DNA of 64,000 bases from Prochlorococcus sp. AG-418-C09. Its GTDB lineage: Bacteria > Cyanobacteriota > Cyanobacteriia > PCC-6307 > Cyanobiaceae. Position 1 is the first letter of the stretch; every line of letters starts with the position of its first letter. The translations under genes and the position numbers were made by a program. Below the pieces are notes generated by a model. It saw only the letters and a program-made list of their open reading frames with translations, was not told the origin of the DNA and did no database searches. Shown piece by piece: positions 18,150-28,086 of the stretch. The stretch covers positions 124,001 through 188,000 of the forward strand of contig QCLS01000002.1 of NCBI GenBank assembly GCA_003214355.1, in the 5' to 3' direction.

Positions 18150-18746
18150 ATGCTAAAAAATGACATTTGGATTAATGCTAATGCTGAGAAAGGAATGCTT
18201 AATCCTTTCCAGCCAAAATTAATAAGACATCTAGATCCGGAAAAAAAGAACAAGAATTCAGTTTTAAGTTTCGGATGCTCATCTTATGGATATGACTTAA
18301 GACTCTCATCTAATGAGTTTCTAATTTTTAGGCATGTTCCTGGAACCGTAATGAATCCAAAAAGATTCAACCCTGATAATCTAGAAAAAACGCCATTAAA
18401 TAAAGATGATGATGGAGAATATTTTATTTTACCTGCCCATTCATATGGATTAGGTGTAGCACTTGAGAGAATGAAAGTGCCTGAAAATATAACAGTTATT
18501 TGTCTTGGGAAAAGCACTTACGCAAGGTTAGGTATTATTGTGAATACAACTCCTGCTGAAGCGGGATGGGAAGGTCATCTTACATTAGAATTTAGTAATA
18601 GTTCTGGTGCAGATTGTCGCATATATGCAAATGAAGGAATATGCCAATTACTTTTCTTCGAAGGGGATCCTTGTGCAACTACTTATCAAGATAGAAAAGG
18701 GAAATATCAAAATCAGCCTGAAAAAGTAACTCTAGCAAAGATTTAA
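18150..18746 (+). CDS. dcd: dCTP deaminase
   Basis: Dcd converts dCTP to dUTP, which after hydrolysis gives dUMP for thymidylate synthesis. The 198-residue protein carries the family core: SFGCSSYGYDLRLS, GKSTYARLGIIVNTT, then PAEAGWEGHLTLEFSN, where the Glu in AEAGWEG is the expected catalytic residue. The dUTPase-like trimer fold is implied. It starts 4 nt after the BtuR-like gene and 1 nt separates its stop from thyX, so dcd and thyX are surely co-transcribed and act in the same pathway. Confidence 0.95.
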   Translation: MLKNDIWINANAEKGMLNPFQPKLIRHLDPEKKNKNSVLSFGCSSYGYDLRLSSNEFLIFRHVPGTVMNPKRFNPDNLEKTPLNKDDDGEYFILPAHSYGLGVALERMKVPENITVICLGKSTYARLGIIVNTTPAEAGWEGHLTLEFSNSSGADCRIYANEGICQLLFFEGDPCATTYQDRKGKYQNQPEKVTLAKI

Positions 18747-18747
18747 C

Positions 18748-19380
18748 ATGGCTAATGTTTCTTTAATATCTATAACTCCAGATGCTGAAAAAATAATGGC
18801 ATATGTCGCACGTGTGAGTAATCCTAAGAATCAAAATAATGAAGATTTTTCTAAACTACTAGGCTATTGCATAAAGAATGAACATTGGAGTGTTTTCGAA
18901 CAATCATTTATGACAATTCAAATTGAAACAAATAGAGGTATTGCGGCACAAATCCTCAGGCATAGATCTTTTACCTTTCAAGAGTTCTCGCAAAGATATG
19001 CAGATAGCTCCCAATTAGGTGAGATTCCTATACCAGAATTAAGAAGACAAGACCTAAAAAATAGGCAGAATTCTATTTCAGACCTACCAGAATCAATAAA
19101 GAAAAAATATGAAAATAAAATTGCAGAACATTTTAAACTCTCATCAAAACTATATGAAGAGATGCTAGAAGAAGGAATTGCAAAAGAATGTGCCAGGTTT
19201 ATATTACCTCTGGCAACTCCCACAAGAATTTATATGTCTGGATCGTGTAGATCATGGATTCATTACATAAAACTTAGATCTGCAAATGGGACACAAGAAG
19301 AGCATAAAAGAATTGCCATCAAGTGCCAGTTTTTATTTAAAGAAAATTTTCCAATAGTTTCACAAGCTTTAAGTTGGTAA
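18748..19380 (+). CDS. thyX: flavin-dependent thymidylate synthase ThyX
   Basis: ThyX methylates dUMP to dTMP using methylene-tetrahydrofolate and FAD, replacing ThyA. The 210-residue protein has the ThyX motif at residues 71-83 (RHRSFTFQEFSQR), matching RHR-x7-8-S-x-R. The C-terminal YMSGSCRSWIHYIKLRS with HKRIA is also typical. It follows dcd by one base, so dCTP-derived dUMP is made and used by neighbouring genes. Methylene-folate would come from GlyA, also in this window. It converges on txlA with a 2-nt gap. Confidence 0.96.
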   Translation: MANVSLISITPDAEKIMAYVARVSNPKNQNNEDFSKLLGYCIKNEHWSVFEQSFMTIQIETNRGIAAQILRHRSFTFQEFSQRYADSSQLGEIPIPELRRQDLKNRQNSISDLPESIKKKYENKIAEHFKLSSKLYEEMLEEGIAKECARFILPLATPTRIYMSGSCRSWIHYIKLRSANGTQEEHKRIAIKCQFLFKENFPIVSQALSW

Positions 19381-19382
19381 AA

Positions 19383-19928
19383 TCATCCATGACTTCTTGG
19401 ACTGATCTGGAAATTATTATTCTTCTTTATACCTACGAATTCTGAAATTTGATAATCTTTTGGTGTAATATCATTATTGACTAGATCAGTTAATGATTCT
19501 TTAATTAGGTTTTCTTGTTGAACTCCCACCAAAGTTAAAACTAAATTTGCATCTGAATCAAATAGATCTAATTGTGGTATCCCATTAACATTAAATTCCT
19601 GAATATATTTACCCCATTTAGGATTATCTACGTTTAAAAAAACAAAATTTATATCATCACCATATTGTTGTTTAATTTCATCTATTTTTGGAGCCATTTC
19701 TTTACAAACTTCGCACCATTCGGCGTAATACTCTAAGAAAGTAGGTTTCTTGTTAGTAAAGGCAATTTCAGGATCCATACTTATATTTCCTAAATTCCTT
19801 AATATTAGGGTTGATTTAAAAAAAGTATTTTTAAAAAAAAGAATCAGTAATACAAAAGAAAAGGTTAACAAGATCAACAAAATCTTTTGTATTTGTGGAG
19901 TAAATCTTATTTGACCTTCAGGTTGCAT
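19383..19928 (-). CDS. txlA: membrane-anchored thioredoxin-like protein (TxlA/HCF164 type)
   Basis: The 181-residue protein has a single N-terminal membrane helix (about residues 14-32, ILLILLTFSFVLLILFF) and then a thioredoxin domain with active site WCEVC at residues 71-75 and the conserved cis-proline region NVNGIPQLDLFD. That layout matches TxlA, the cyanobacterial homologue of chloroplast HCF164, which passes reducing power across the thylakoid membrane to cytochrome maturation. Here the thioredoxin domain is expected on the non-cytosolic side. It converges on thyX; about 115 bp separate its start from the divergent glmM. Confidence 0.85.
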   Translation of the reverse strand: MQPEGQIRFTPQIQKILLILLTFSFVLLILFFKNTFFKSTLILRNLGNISMDPEIAFTNKKPTFLEYYAEWCEVCKEMAPKIDEIKQQYGDDINFVFLNVDNPKWGKYIQEFNVNGIPQLDLFDSDANLVLTLVGVQQENLIKESLTDLVNNDITPKDYQISEFVGIKKNNNFQISPRSHG

Positions 19929-20044
19929 TTTTATCTATTGTTTATTTTATTTTATATGTAAAATCAACAATTATTCTTAAAATATCTTTTGAATACTGTT
20001 AGCATAATATTAATAATTGATGATTCTTATAATAATCCCATAGT

Positions 20045-21400
20045 ATGCAAACTATATTCGGTACTGATGGAATTAGAGGAAAATATAACAAGGAAATAAC
20101 TTATTCATTGGCCTGTAAGATAGGCTTTGCCTTTGGAAAGAGTCTGAAATCAAAAGGTCCTATTTTAATTGGTAGAGATACAAGAATGAGTGGTCAGTCG
20201 TTGATGGATGGCTTAATAAAAGGAATTAATGCAGCGAATCAAGAAGCAATAGATGTTGGAATTTGCCCTACACCAGCTATTCCATGCCTTGTAAAAGAAT
20301 TATGTCTTAGTGGAGGAATAATGATCTCTGCGAGTCATAATCCTCCCGAATATAACGGAATAAAATTATTTGATATGAATGGGGAAAAGATTAAAAGACA
20401 ACAAGAAAATATTCTTGAAAAGAATATAAAACAAATTAATGATGAATATTTCTTAGGGAATATTTCCATACAATATGATCAAAAACTTGAATTACTTGAA
20501 ATCTACGAACAAACACTGCTTAAATCAATAGGTGCTAATGATCTAAATGGATTAAAAATAGTCTTAGACACTTGTCATGGTTCTGCAACGTCTTGTGCTG
20601 AGAAAATATTTAAAAGGTTAGGAGCAAAAACTTTTGTCATAAATGATATCCCAGATGGATCAAAAATTAATGTCAATTGCGGATCCACTTTTCTAAAGCC
20701 ACTGAAAAAAGCTATTGACGAATATCAAGCAGATATGGGTTTTAGTTTTGATGGTGATGCAGATAGAGTAATTGGGGTAGACTCCTTTGGAAATGTTATG
20801 GATGGAGACCACATCCTTTTTCTTTGGGGAAGAGAGTTATTAGGGGAAAATAAATTATCGAACAAGCTCTTAATATCAACTGTTATGGCTAACTTAGGAT
20901 TTGAAAAAGCATGGAATAATCTTGGAGGGATTTTATTTAGGACAGAAGTAGGAGATAAATTCATTTACAAGGAGCTCTCAAGACAAAAGGCTCAACTAGG
21001 GGGAGAGCAGTCAGGTCACATATTATCAAATATCAACAACTATTCTGGTGATGGAATTTTAACCGCACTTCAAATCTCAAATTATTGCAAAATGAAGCAA
21101 ATTAATCTCAATCAATGGCTTAATACCAGTTTCTCTCCTTATCCACAGAAATTAACTAATCTCCCTTTACCATTCAAAATAAAAACATTAAATTCATCAT
21201 TAAAACGTTCGATTGATCTAATTATTAATCAGACATTAGATAAAACTTTAGATCATTGCAGGATTTTTGTGAGACCAAGTGGAACTGAACCCTTTTTGAG
21301 GATTCTAGTAGAAGCAGAACATGAAGACTTAGTAAAAGAATACTCGAACATAATGAAAGATGAACTAGAAGAAGTCATTAGAAATAGATTTAATTATTAA
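20045..21400 (+). CDS. glmM: phosphoglucosamine mutase GlmM
   Basis: GlmM converts glucosamine-6-phosphate to glucosamine-1-phosphate for UDP-GlcNAc, feeding peptidoglycan and LPS. The 451-residue protein contains all alpha-D-phosphohexomutase loops: the phosphoserine loop MISASHNPPEYNGIK, the metal loop SFDGDADRVIG, the sugar loop GGEQSGHIL and the phosphate loop VRPSGTEPFLR. It starts FGTDGIRG, diagnostic of GlmM rather than PMM/PGM. Its last 11 nt overlap the 3' end of the convergent trmB. Confidence 0.96.
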   Translation: MQTIFGTDGIRGKYNKEITYSLACKIGFAFGKSLKSKGPILIGRDTRMSGQSLMDGLIKGINAANQEAIDVGICPTPAIPCLVKELCLSGGIMISASHNPPEYNGIKLFDMNGEKIKRQQENILEKNIKQINDEYFLGNISIQYDQKLELLEIYEQTLLKSIGANDLNGLKIVLDTCHGSATSCAEKIFKRLGAKTFVINDIPDGSKINVNCGSTFLKPLKKAIDEYQADMGFSFDGDADRVIGVDSFGNVMDGDHILFLWGRELLGENKLSNKLLISTVMANLGFEKAWNNLGGILFRTEVGDKFIYKELSRQKAQLGGEQSGHILSNINNYSGDGILTALQISNYCKMKQINLNQWLNTSFSPYPQKLTNLPLPFKIKTLNSSLKRSIDLIINQTLDKTLDHCRIFVRPSGTEPFLRILVEAEHEDLVKEYSNIMKDELEEVIRNRFNY

Positions 21401-22019
21401 ATTTTTTCCTGTAGATTTGGTTATATATAGAAAGGTTCTTAGAAATAGCATAAAGTTCTCTCTCTGTTTTTATGTTCTGTGGGTTATGTGTATTTTCAGA
21501 TCCATTATTATATTTTTCAAAGATGCATGAACCTAATATTACTGAATTCATATACTCAAAAAGTTGATTTACATCACTTTTAATAAAAAGGAGAGCATCG
21601 TTTGTCATTATCTTAGAAACTCGATCAAGAAGCTCAGGCTGTAAAACCCTTCTTTTATGATGCTTCTTTTTAAACCAAGGATCTGGGAAATTAAACGAAA
21701 CACTATTAACTAAACTATTTGGAAATTTATCAACACTTTCTTTGATTGCATAATCTGCATTTCCATAAAAAAAAGACAAATTCTCTAAATCAGAATACTT
21801 CAATTTTAATTGGGCGTTTAAAACTAATTTTTCTCTAATTTCAATTCCTAAATAATTCCAATTTTGATTTTGATTTGCTAGTTCAAATAACAAATTACCC
21901 GAAGCGCAACCTATATCAATATGAAGAGGAAGATGAGGATTCTTAAATAAATGGTCTAACGGAGGTATTGGCTCTAAGACTTTAAAATGATTACTAAGAG
22001 GATTTACGTGTTGTCTCAT
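21390..22019 (-). CDS. trmB: tRNA (guanine-N7-)-methyltransferase TrmB
   Basis: TrmB makes m7G46 in tRNA variable loops from S-adenosylmethionine. The 209 residues contain the SAM motif HIDIGCASGNLLFELA, the following acidic residue in YLGIEIREKLV, and the conserved catalytic region NFPDPWFKKKHHKRRV, which is highly specific for TrmB. The length is normal. It converges on glmM with an 11-nt overlap; 285 bp of non-coding sequence separate its start from the next plus-strand gene. Confidence 0.95.
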   Translation of the reverse strand: MRQHVNPLSNHFKVLEPIPPLDHLFKNPHLPLHIDIGCASGNLLFELANQNQNWNYLGIEIREKLVLNAQLKLKYSDLENLSFFYGNADYAIKESVDKFPNSLVNSVSFNFPDPWFKKKHHKRRVLQPELLDRVSKIMTNDALLFIKSDVNQLFEYMNSVILGSCIFEKYNNGSENTHNPQNIKTERELYAISKNLSIYNQIYRKKFNN

Positions 22020-22304
22020 TGATTGTCAGATTTCTATGTAGTAAAAGGACAGCAACAACTTTCAAAGAAAAATTGAATTTCAATTGAAATAACCTAACAT
22101 CCAATATATTAATTGTTCAAATTATACTTGTTATTAAAAGCAAAAATTAATTAATTCAGGATTCGAGAAGATGCGTTATCTAAACTTCTTGATTTTTACA
22201 TTATATATATTCAAAAGTAATTTAATTTTCATAATTATAATAAACATACCTGGAGATATTTCTTAGTGAGGTTTAATATTTAAATGTATTAAAAAGAAAA
22301 AGTT

Positions 22305-22928
22305 TTGAATTCTGCCGATCAAATTTCAATTTGGGTTTCATTTCAATTATCAGCAATTTTCTTTGTTGGAATACCCACAACCTTATTTATTTGGGCAATT
22401 AAAAAAAGAAATAAGGCTATCAAAAAGTTATTAATAAGTTACTGGAAAATTGCTATATTGTTTTTTATAAGTCTAGTATTATTAATTGGTAAACTGAGCT
22501 TTGGATTATTAATAACTAATTTAGCAATACTTCTTATGACAATTTCTGTTTGGTTTTGGAATGATATTAATAGCGAACTAAAAGAATATAAAATTTGGCA
22601 TCCACTTTCAACAGTCACAAAAATATGGCGATGGGCTCTTACCTTTACATCAATCAATTTTATTATAAGAAGTTTCAACAATCAAAACTGCTTTTTAAGT
22701 ATTAATTCTGAAGATTGTTTGAATTGGCTTGAACCATCAAAAAAACTATATTCCCTTTTTAAAAATCTTTTTAACTTCCTTTTTGGTGCCAATTTCTCTG
22801 AACCAATAGCCCTATTTCTTGGATTATTTGCTTTATTAATTTATACTCTTGGATTATTACAGTGGTTCTTAATTAAATTACCGAAGAACGGAAGAAATTC
22901 CTCTTTCTCAAACGATGATGAATTTTAA
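22305..22928 (+). CDS. DUF3177-like membrane protein
   Basis: This 207-residue protein has about five hydrophobic segments, including IWVSFQLSAIFFVGIPTTLF at the start and LFLGLFALLIYTLGLLQWFL near the end, with a central region KEYKIWHPLSTVTKIWRWAL. I believe this is the cyanobacterial DUF3177 family; its function is unknown. The start is a TTG at 22305 (MNSADQISIW), chosen because the family N-terminus follows immediately and no ATG precedes it. Its last codons overlap the next gene by 14 nt, implying co-translation. The 285 bp upstream contain its promoter and one weak 31-codon ORF. Confidence 0.75.
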   Translation: MNSADQISIWVSFQLSAIFFVGIPTTLFIWAIKKRNKAIKKLLISYWKIAILFFISLVLLIGKLSFGLLITNLAILLMTISVWFWNDINSELKEYKIWHPLSTVTKIWRWALTFTSINFIIRSFNNQNCFLSINSEDCLNWLEPSKKLYSLFKNLFNFLFGANFSEPIALFLGLFALLIYTLGLLQWFLIKLPKNGRNSSFSNDDEF

Positions 22929-23220
22929 TTTAATTCATGATTTAGAGTTTATTAGCTTAAGGCACCCCCAAAGAATATTAAAGATTATTGGTTTCATAAA
23001 AAAGTCTCATAATAAAGAGTATCTAGAAATAATTATTTTTAAAGGATTTAGTAGCTCTACAACTCATGCGATAGAAACAGACCCAGAGAAGGATCTATTA
23101 AAAGGATCATGCTTCTTCGTTAGTTGCCAACTACTTGCAGCTCCAATTTCCAAGGAAAATAATATTATTAGGGAGGAAAAAAATATAGAACTTTTTAAAA
23201 AAGATCAGAATTGGATATGA
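22915..23220 (+). CDS. small conserved protein of unknown function (DUF7734-like)
   Basis: The 101-residue protein contains YLEIIIFKGFSSSTTHAIETDP, with the FKGFSSS-x-TH core that I associate with a small cyanobacterial/plastid family (possibly DUF7734). A beta-rich domain is likely. Met1-Met2 give two adjacent possible starts (22915 and 22918). It overlaps the upstream membrane protein by 14 nt, so they share a transcript, and converges on ileS 13 nt away. No enzymatic motif is visible. Confidence 0.65.
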   Translation: MMNFNLIHDLEFISLRHPQRILKIIGFIKKSHNKEYLEIIIFKGFSSSTTHAIETDPEKDLLKGSCFFVSCQLLAAPISKENNIIREEKNIELFKKDQNWI

Positions 23221-23233
23221 ATTTGAGAACAAA

Positions 23234-26110
23234 TCAACTAATAACTTTCGCGCATCTTTTACAAAGCCTAGTATTTTCAGCACCATTTAAAATATCTGTC
23301 TGGTAATGCCAGCATCTATCACACTTACAACCTTTGGCCTTGAAAATTTGTATCTTGCCTAAATTACTTTCTTCTGTGTAAAGTGAATCTTCAAAAAGAT
23401 TATCTACAATTTCAAATTCAGAGACAATTAGCCAATCACGAAAAATATCAACATCTTTATTGCCTTTTTGGATAAGCCATTCAAGAGAATCTCGAACTTC
23501 TTGATTTTGTGGAATAAACATGACTCCAGCCTCTAATGCAGCGCCTATCTTCTGTTGAGTTCTACATCCTTCAATTGCTTTATTAACATCAACTCTGAGC
23601 TTACGTAACATATTAATATGGGAGTCCAAATGTTGATTTTTCCAGGAATTAATAATTTGAGGCCAACCTCTAAGAAATACAGACTTTTCTTTTGTTTTAT
23701 AGGGGATATTCTGCCATATGTCTTCAGCCATATGACAAAGAACAGGGGAAATAACAACAGCTAGATTTTCAACTATTAATGAAAGAACAAACTGACAGGA
23801 TTTTCTTCTAAAATCGTTAGCACGACTTACATATAATCTATCTTTGGCTATGTCCAAATAAAAATTAGATAAATCAACCACGCAGAAAGTTTGTAATATT
23901 TGAAAAAACTTTGAAAACTCATAATTCTCATATGCTGATGTCACTTCCTCTAACACTTCCATCAGTCGGTGCAACATCCATTGATCAAGAAGAGGAAGAG
24001 TTTTTACATCTATATCATTTTTGCTTGGTTCATAATCATGGATATTTCCTAGTAAATACCTTGCAGTATTTCTCACCTTTCTATAAACATCAGATAGTTG
24101 CTTTAAGATATTATTCCCAATCGGAACGTCAACAGAATAATCAACAGAGCTTACCCAAAGCCTCAGAACATCGGCACCATAAGCAGGATTCAATTTTTGG
24201 TTGGATCCACCTTTTATTATTATATTTGGGTCAACTACGTTACCAATTGATTTACTCATTTTCCTACCATTTTCATCAAGAGCAAATCCATGAGTTAAGA
24301 CCTTTCTATAAGGTGGTTTATTATTAACTGCAACTGAAGTTAAAAGAGAAGACTGAAACCAACCTCTATGTTGATCAGAACCCTCAAGATAAAGATCTGC
24401 CGGATATTCTAATTCTTCTCTAAGCTCGCATACAGCTGCCCAGCTAGATCCAGAGTCAAACCAAACATCCATGGTATCTAATCCCTTTTCCCATAATTCA
24501 CATTCGCTATGATATTGCTTTGGTAATAAGTCTTTAACTTCCCACTTCCACCAGATATCTGCCCCATGTTCCTTGAATAAATTCTGTATGTGTTTGATAG
24601 TTTCAATATTAATTAACACTTGTTCTGAATTTTTCCTATAAAAAACAGGAATTGGAACACCCCAAGATCTTTGTCTTGAGATACACCAATCACCCCTTCC
24701 ATTCACCATGGAATATATTCTCTTTTTACCAGTTTTAGGCATCCACTCAACTTTATCAATTGCATTTAAAGCTGATGACCTAAAACCCTCTACCGAAGCA
24801 AACCATTGTTTAGTCGCCCTAAATATTGTTGGTTTTTTTGTTCGCCAATCATAAGGATATCTATGATTATAACTTTCTTTAAAAATCAATAAATTATTTT
24901 CTTCCAAATAATTGATTATTTTTTCATTTGCATCTTTCAAAACATTTAATCCTTCGAAAGGCTTCGCTTCACTATTTAAAAACCCCCGTTCATCGACAAC
25001 ACAAGTAATTGGTAAATTATATTTTTTCCCAACATTAAAGTCATCAACACCATGCCCTGGGGCGGTATGAACCAAGCCTGTTCCTGATTCAGTGGTTATG
25101 TAGTCACCACCTAGAACAACATTACAAACTTTACTTTTTATTGGATGATAATATTGAATACCTTCTAAATCGGAACCTTTAATTTGACATAATATTTCAA
25201 AAGTCTTATCAAATTTCTTTGAAAGCAAACCTAATAATTCCTTAGCAACAATATATTGATTCTTTAAGTGATCAGAAACCAAAGAATATTCTACCTTAGG
25301 ATTAACTGCTACCGCTTCATTTGCAGGCAATGTCCAAGGGGTAGTAGTCCAAATAACAATAGAAAATTCATTACCCTTTTTGAAGTTTTCTTTTAACTTT
25401 GAAGATCCTGATTCATCAATTCTTAAGACTTTTAAAGATACATATATACTTTTCGAGAAATGATCGTCAGGATATTCTAGTTCTGCTTCCGCAAGAGCCG
25501 TCCTAGAGCTGGGGCTCCAATGAACTGGCTTTAAGCCTCTATATATATACCCATTTAAAAACATCTCACCAAAGACTCCTATTTGAGCAGATTCATAATC
25601 TTTCATAAGAGTTAAATAAGGATTATCCCAGTCTCCCCAAACACCCCACCTTTTAAATCCTTCTTTCTGATTATCTATTTGTTTAAGAGCATATGACTTG
25701 GCTTTTTTTCGTAAAGAAAGCGGGTCGAGATTCTTTCTCTCTTCAGATTTTAGATTTTGTATGACTTTTAATTCTATTGGCAATCCATGGCAATCCCAGC
25801 CTGGCACATAACTAACTTTAAACCCCCTTAGTATTTTGTATTTATTAATAATGTCTTTTAGTACTTTATTTAAAGCATGTCCCATGTGCAGGGCACCGTT
25901 TGCATAAGGGGGACCATCATGCAGTGTGAAGATTTGGCCCGAATTATTAGATCCTAATTTCATATTAATTTCATTCTTGACCCAAAACTCTTGTATCTCA
26001 GGCTCCTTCAAGACTGAATTAGCTCTCATTGAGAATTCGGTTTTAAGTAAATTAAGAGTATCTTTATATGAGAATTTCTGATTCTTGTTTTTGTGATTAT
26101 CTTGTTTCAT
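23234..26110 (-). CDS. ileS: isoleucyl-tRNA synthetase
   Basis: IleS charges tRNA-Ile. The 958-residue class-I enzyme has the HIGH-box variant HMGH at residues 75-78 and KMSKS at 617-621. The editing (CP1) domain carries [16 protein letters not shown] and the anticodon-binding domain follows. The C-terminal zinc finger is intact: CKCDRCWHY with CKRCAKVIS at the very end. The length is close to the bacterial average. The Ycf66-like gene lies 38 bp upstream on the same strand, so these two may share transcription. Confidence 0.98.
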   Translation of the reverse strand: MKQDNHKNKNQKFSYKDTLNLLKTEFSMRANSVLKEPEIQEFWVKNEINMKLGSNNSGQIFTLHDGPPYANGALHMGHALNKVLKDIINKYKILRGFKVSYVPGWDCHGLPIELKVIQNLKSEERKNLDPLSLRKKAKSYALKQIDNQKEGFKRWGVWGDWDNPYLTLMKDYESAQIGVFGEMFLNGYIYRGLKPVHWSPSSRTALAEAELEYPDDHFSKSIYVSLKVLRIDESGSSKLKENFKKGNEFSIVIWTTTPWTLPANEAVAVNPKVEYSLVSDHLKNQYIVAKELLGLLSKKFDKTFEILCQIKGSDLEGIQYYHPIKSKVCNVVLGGDYITTESGTGLVHTAPGHGVDDFNVGKKYNLPITCVVDERGFLNSEAKPFEGLNVLKDANEKIINYLEENNLLIFKESYNHRYPYDWRTKKPTIFRATKQWFASVEGFRSSALNAIDKVEWMPKTGKKRIYSMVNGRGDWCISRQRSWGVPIPVFYRKNSEQVLINIETIKHIQNLFKEHGADIWWKWEVKDLLPKQYHSECELWEKGLDTMDVWFDSGSSWAAVCELREELEYPADLYLEGSDQHRGWFQSSLLTSVAVNNKPPYRKVLTHGFALDENGRKMSKSIGNVVDPNIIIKGGSNQKLNPAYGADVLRLWVSSVDYSVDVPIGNNILKQLSDVYRKVRNTARYLLGNIHDYEPSKNDIDVKTLPLLDQWMLHRLMEVLEEVTSAYENYEFSKFFQILQTFCVVDLSNFYLDIAKDRLYVSRANDFRRKSCQFVLSLIVENLAVVISPVLCHMAEDIWQNIPYKTKEKSVFLRGWPQIINSWKNQHLDSHINMLRKLRVDVNKAIEGCRTQQKIGAALEAGVMFIPQNQEVRDSLEWLIQKGNKDVDIFRDWLIVSEFEIVDNLFEDSLYTEESNLGKIQIFKAKGCKCDRCWHYQTDILNGAENTRLCKRCAKVIS

Positions 26111-26148
26111 ATGGAGTAAAAAATTTATTATTTTTCAATTTTTTTGAT

Positions 26149-26685
26149 TTAAGCTAAATTTTCTTCAGAATCTATTATATCTTCTTCAGTTTGATTTTTA
26201 ACTTTTAATGTTAGTTTGGAATTAATTAGCGGTTGTTCAGAATCAATTGAGGTGTGATTGTTATCATTGCCTCTTACCCACTTCTTCTTCTTAGAAGATT
26301 TTTTCTGAACACTTATATCTTCATTCTTTCTGGAAAACATGCTATTCCACCAGAAATTTAAAGTATCTTTGAAGATATAGGTTATTTTTAAATATTCAGA
26401 TGGGGTTTTAAATTTATTTTTTTCATTATCAGAAAGTTGATTCCACCTATTCAAAAAGATTTCAAAGACAAAAAACAAAAACAAAAAAGTCAAGACAATT
26501 AAAAAAATTAAATCTGAATGGCTAATGAAATTCCTTTCAAGTAGTATGTAAATACCTAAAAATAATCCAAGACCTCCTTTTATCAAGTCTCTAGATCTTC
26601 CTAGTTCGATAAAAAAGACAGGCACAGATAAAAAAATAATTGCTAAAGAAATATATAAAATGCCTAAGGAAATTATCAAATTCAC
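26149..26685 (-). CDS. Ycf66-like membrane protein
   Basis: The 178-residue protein has three hydrophobic stretches in the first 80 residues, with SRDLIKGGLGLFLGIYILLERN between the first two, followed by a charged tail (KKSSKKKKWVRGND) and an acidic C-terminus. The D-x-x-x-G-x-x-G-x-x-x-G pattern and position upstream of ileS recall the Ycf66 family of cyanobacteria and plastids, but the match is from memory and not certain. It would be a membrane protein with a long cytosolic tail. Function unknown. Confidence 0.55.
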   Translation of the reverse strand: MNLIISLGILYISLAIIFLSVPVFFIELGRSRDLIKGGLGLFLGIYILLERNFISHSDLIFLIVLTFLFLFFVFEIFLNRWNQLSDNEKNKFKTPSEYLKITYIFKDTLNFWWNSMFSRKNEDISVQKKSSKKKKWVRGNDNNHTSIDSEQPLINSKLTLKVKNQTEEDIIDSEENLA

Positions 26686-26773
26686 CTTTGAAAACGTAAT
26701 AAATCAATTATACAAATAATTCAACAAAAAATACTCTCAGCAAAAAATACCCTTAGATTCAGTTAATAATTTA

Positions 26774-26855
26774 TGCGGTCGGGGAGACTTGAACTCCCAC
26801 ACCCGAAGATACGAGTACCTAAAACTCGCGCGTCTACCAATTCCGCCACGACCGC
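26774..26855 (-). tRNA. tRNA-Leu (anticodon UAG)
   Basis: The minus-strand sequence folds with acceptor stem GCGGTCG...CGACCGC, D arm GGCGGAATTGGTAGACGC, anticodon stem CGAGT/ACTCG around loop TTTAGGT (anticodon TAG), the extra long variable arm of class-II tRNAs (CGTATCTTCGGGTG), and T arm GGGAG-TTCAAGT-CTCCC. The 82-nt length and long variable arm agree with tRNA-Leu. CCA is not encoded; the discriminator is A. It stands alone between the Ycf66-like gene and crtR. Confidence 0.96.
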
Positions 26856-27077
26856 AATTAATAAGATTTTAATTGAGCGAAGTATATTTAAAAAAAAATA
26901 TTAATACAGAGCTAAAATTTGATACATTAGGAACTTGTCCTGTTAACAATATCTTTACTACTAATAAAGATTGAAACAAGAAAATAAATATTGTTTGCCT
27001 AAAATTAATGATTCAAATGAAGCAAAAATTTTTGTTATATTAATCTTAGATTAATATTAAAAATTACTAATTCAGGC

Positions 27078-28085
27078 ATCGTCAATAAAGAAAATAAACA
27101 AACTTCTCTTTCCAGTTTAACTTGGCAAAAGGAGCTAAAAAAATATGTTGATCCCCCAAGTTTTTGGAATCCAACATTAGGTCTGTTTTTTGGCGGATAT
27201 TTTTTAGCTTTCATAAGTATTTGGCATTGGTATAAAGGGGATTGGCCACTGCCGTTATTAGTTGGTACGGCTTTCTTAGCTCTTCATATTGAAGGAACAG
27301 TAATTCATGATGCCTGTCATAAAGCAGCACACCCAGTTCCTTGGATCAATCAACTGATGGGACATGGATCTGCAATACTTTTAGGTTTTAGTTTTCCTGT
27401 CTTTACAAGGGTACATCTCCAGCATCACATACATGTTAATGACCCTAAAAATGATCCGGACCATATTGTCAGCACATTTGGCCCAATATGGTTAATTGCT
27501 CCTCGATTCTTTTATCATGAGATATTCTTCTTTCAAAGAAAACTTTGGAGAAGATACGAACTTATGCAATGGGGAATTGAAAGATCAATTTTCATAACGA
27601 TTATATTGGCAGGTATTAAATTTGATTTTATGAATTTAATCTACAACTTATGGTTTGGACCAGCACTTATGGTAGGAGTAACATTAGGAATATTTTTTGA
27701 CTATTTACCACATAGGCCATTTCGTTCAAGAAATAAATGGTTAAATGCCAGGGTATACCCAAGCAAGTTTATGAATATATTGATAATGGGCCAAAATTAT
27801 CATCTCATTCATCATTTATGGCCTTCTATCCCATGGTTTGAATATAAAATTGCCTATGAGAAAACAAAACCTTTATTAGAAAAGAAAGGTTCCCCCCAAA
27901 GAGTAGGCATTTTCGAAACGAAAGAAGATACTTATAATTTTATTTATGATTTATTAGTAGGAGTAAGGAGCCACAAAAAATACAGAGGTAAGTTAAGAAG
28001 AATAATCAATTTATATCCAGGCAAAAAATCAAGGAAATTCTTTTTAAATTTAATAAATAAAACTTATATAGGCGGCACCAAATAA
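27078..28085 (+). CDS. crtR: beta-carotene hydroxylase CrtR; no ATG/GTG/TTG start available
   Basis: CrtR hydroxylates beta-carotene (or deoxy-carotenoids) toward zeaxanthin, a main photoprotective pigment of this group, in the membrane. Three histidine motifs of the di-iron fatty-acid-desaturase-like family are visible: HDACHKAAH, HLQHHIH and NYHLIHH. The N-terminal WQKELKKYVDPPSFWNPTLG is family-conserved and lies upstream of the first in-frame ATG (27357), so the protein must start earlier. The frame is open from 27021, yet no in-frame ATG, GTG or TTG occurs before 27357. I place the start at ATC 27078 (encoding IVNKENKQTS...); ATT 27063 is an alternative. The start is uncertain, the gene is not. 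Confidence 0.9.
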   Translation: MVNKENKQTSLSSLTWQKELKKYVDPPSFWNPTLGLFFGGYFLAFISIWHWYKGDWPLPLLVGTAFLALHIEGTVIHDACHKAAHPVPWINQLMGHGSAILLGFSFPVFTRVHLQHHIHVNDPKNDPDHIVSTFGPIWLIAPRFFYHEIFFFQRKLWRRYELMQWGIERSIFITIILAGIKFDFMNLIYNLWFGPALMVGVTLGIFFDYLPHRPFRSRNKWLNARVYPSKFMNILIMGQNYHLIHHLWPSIPWFEYKIAYEKTKPLLEKKGSPQRVGIFETKEDTYNFIYDLLVGVRSHKKYRGKLRRIINLYPGKKSRKFFLNLINKTYIGGTK

Positions 28086-28086
28086 A

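Noticed and set aside
23911-24327. 138-codon plus-strand frame inside ileS
   Set aside because: Lies in the conserved catalytic core of ileS and has His/Gln-rich, non-protein-like content.
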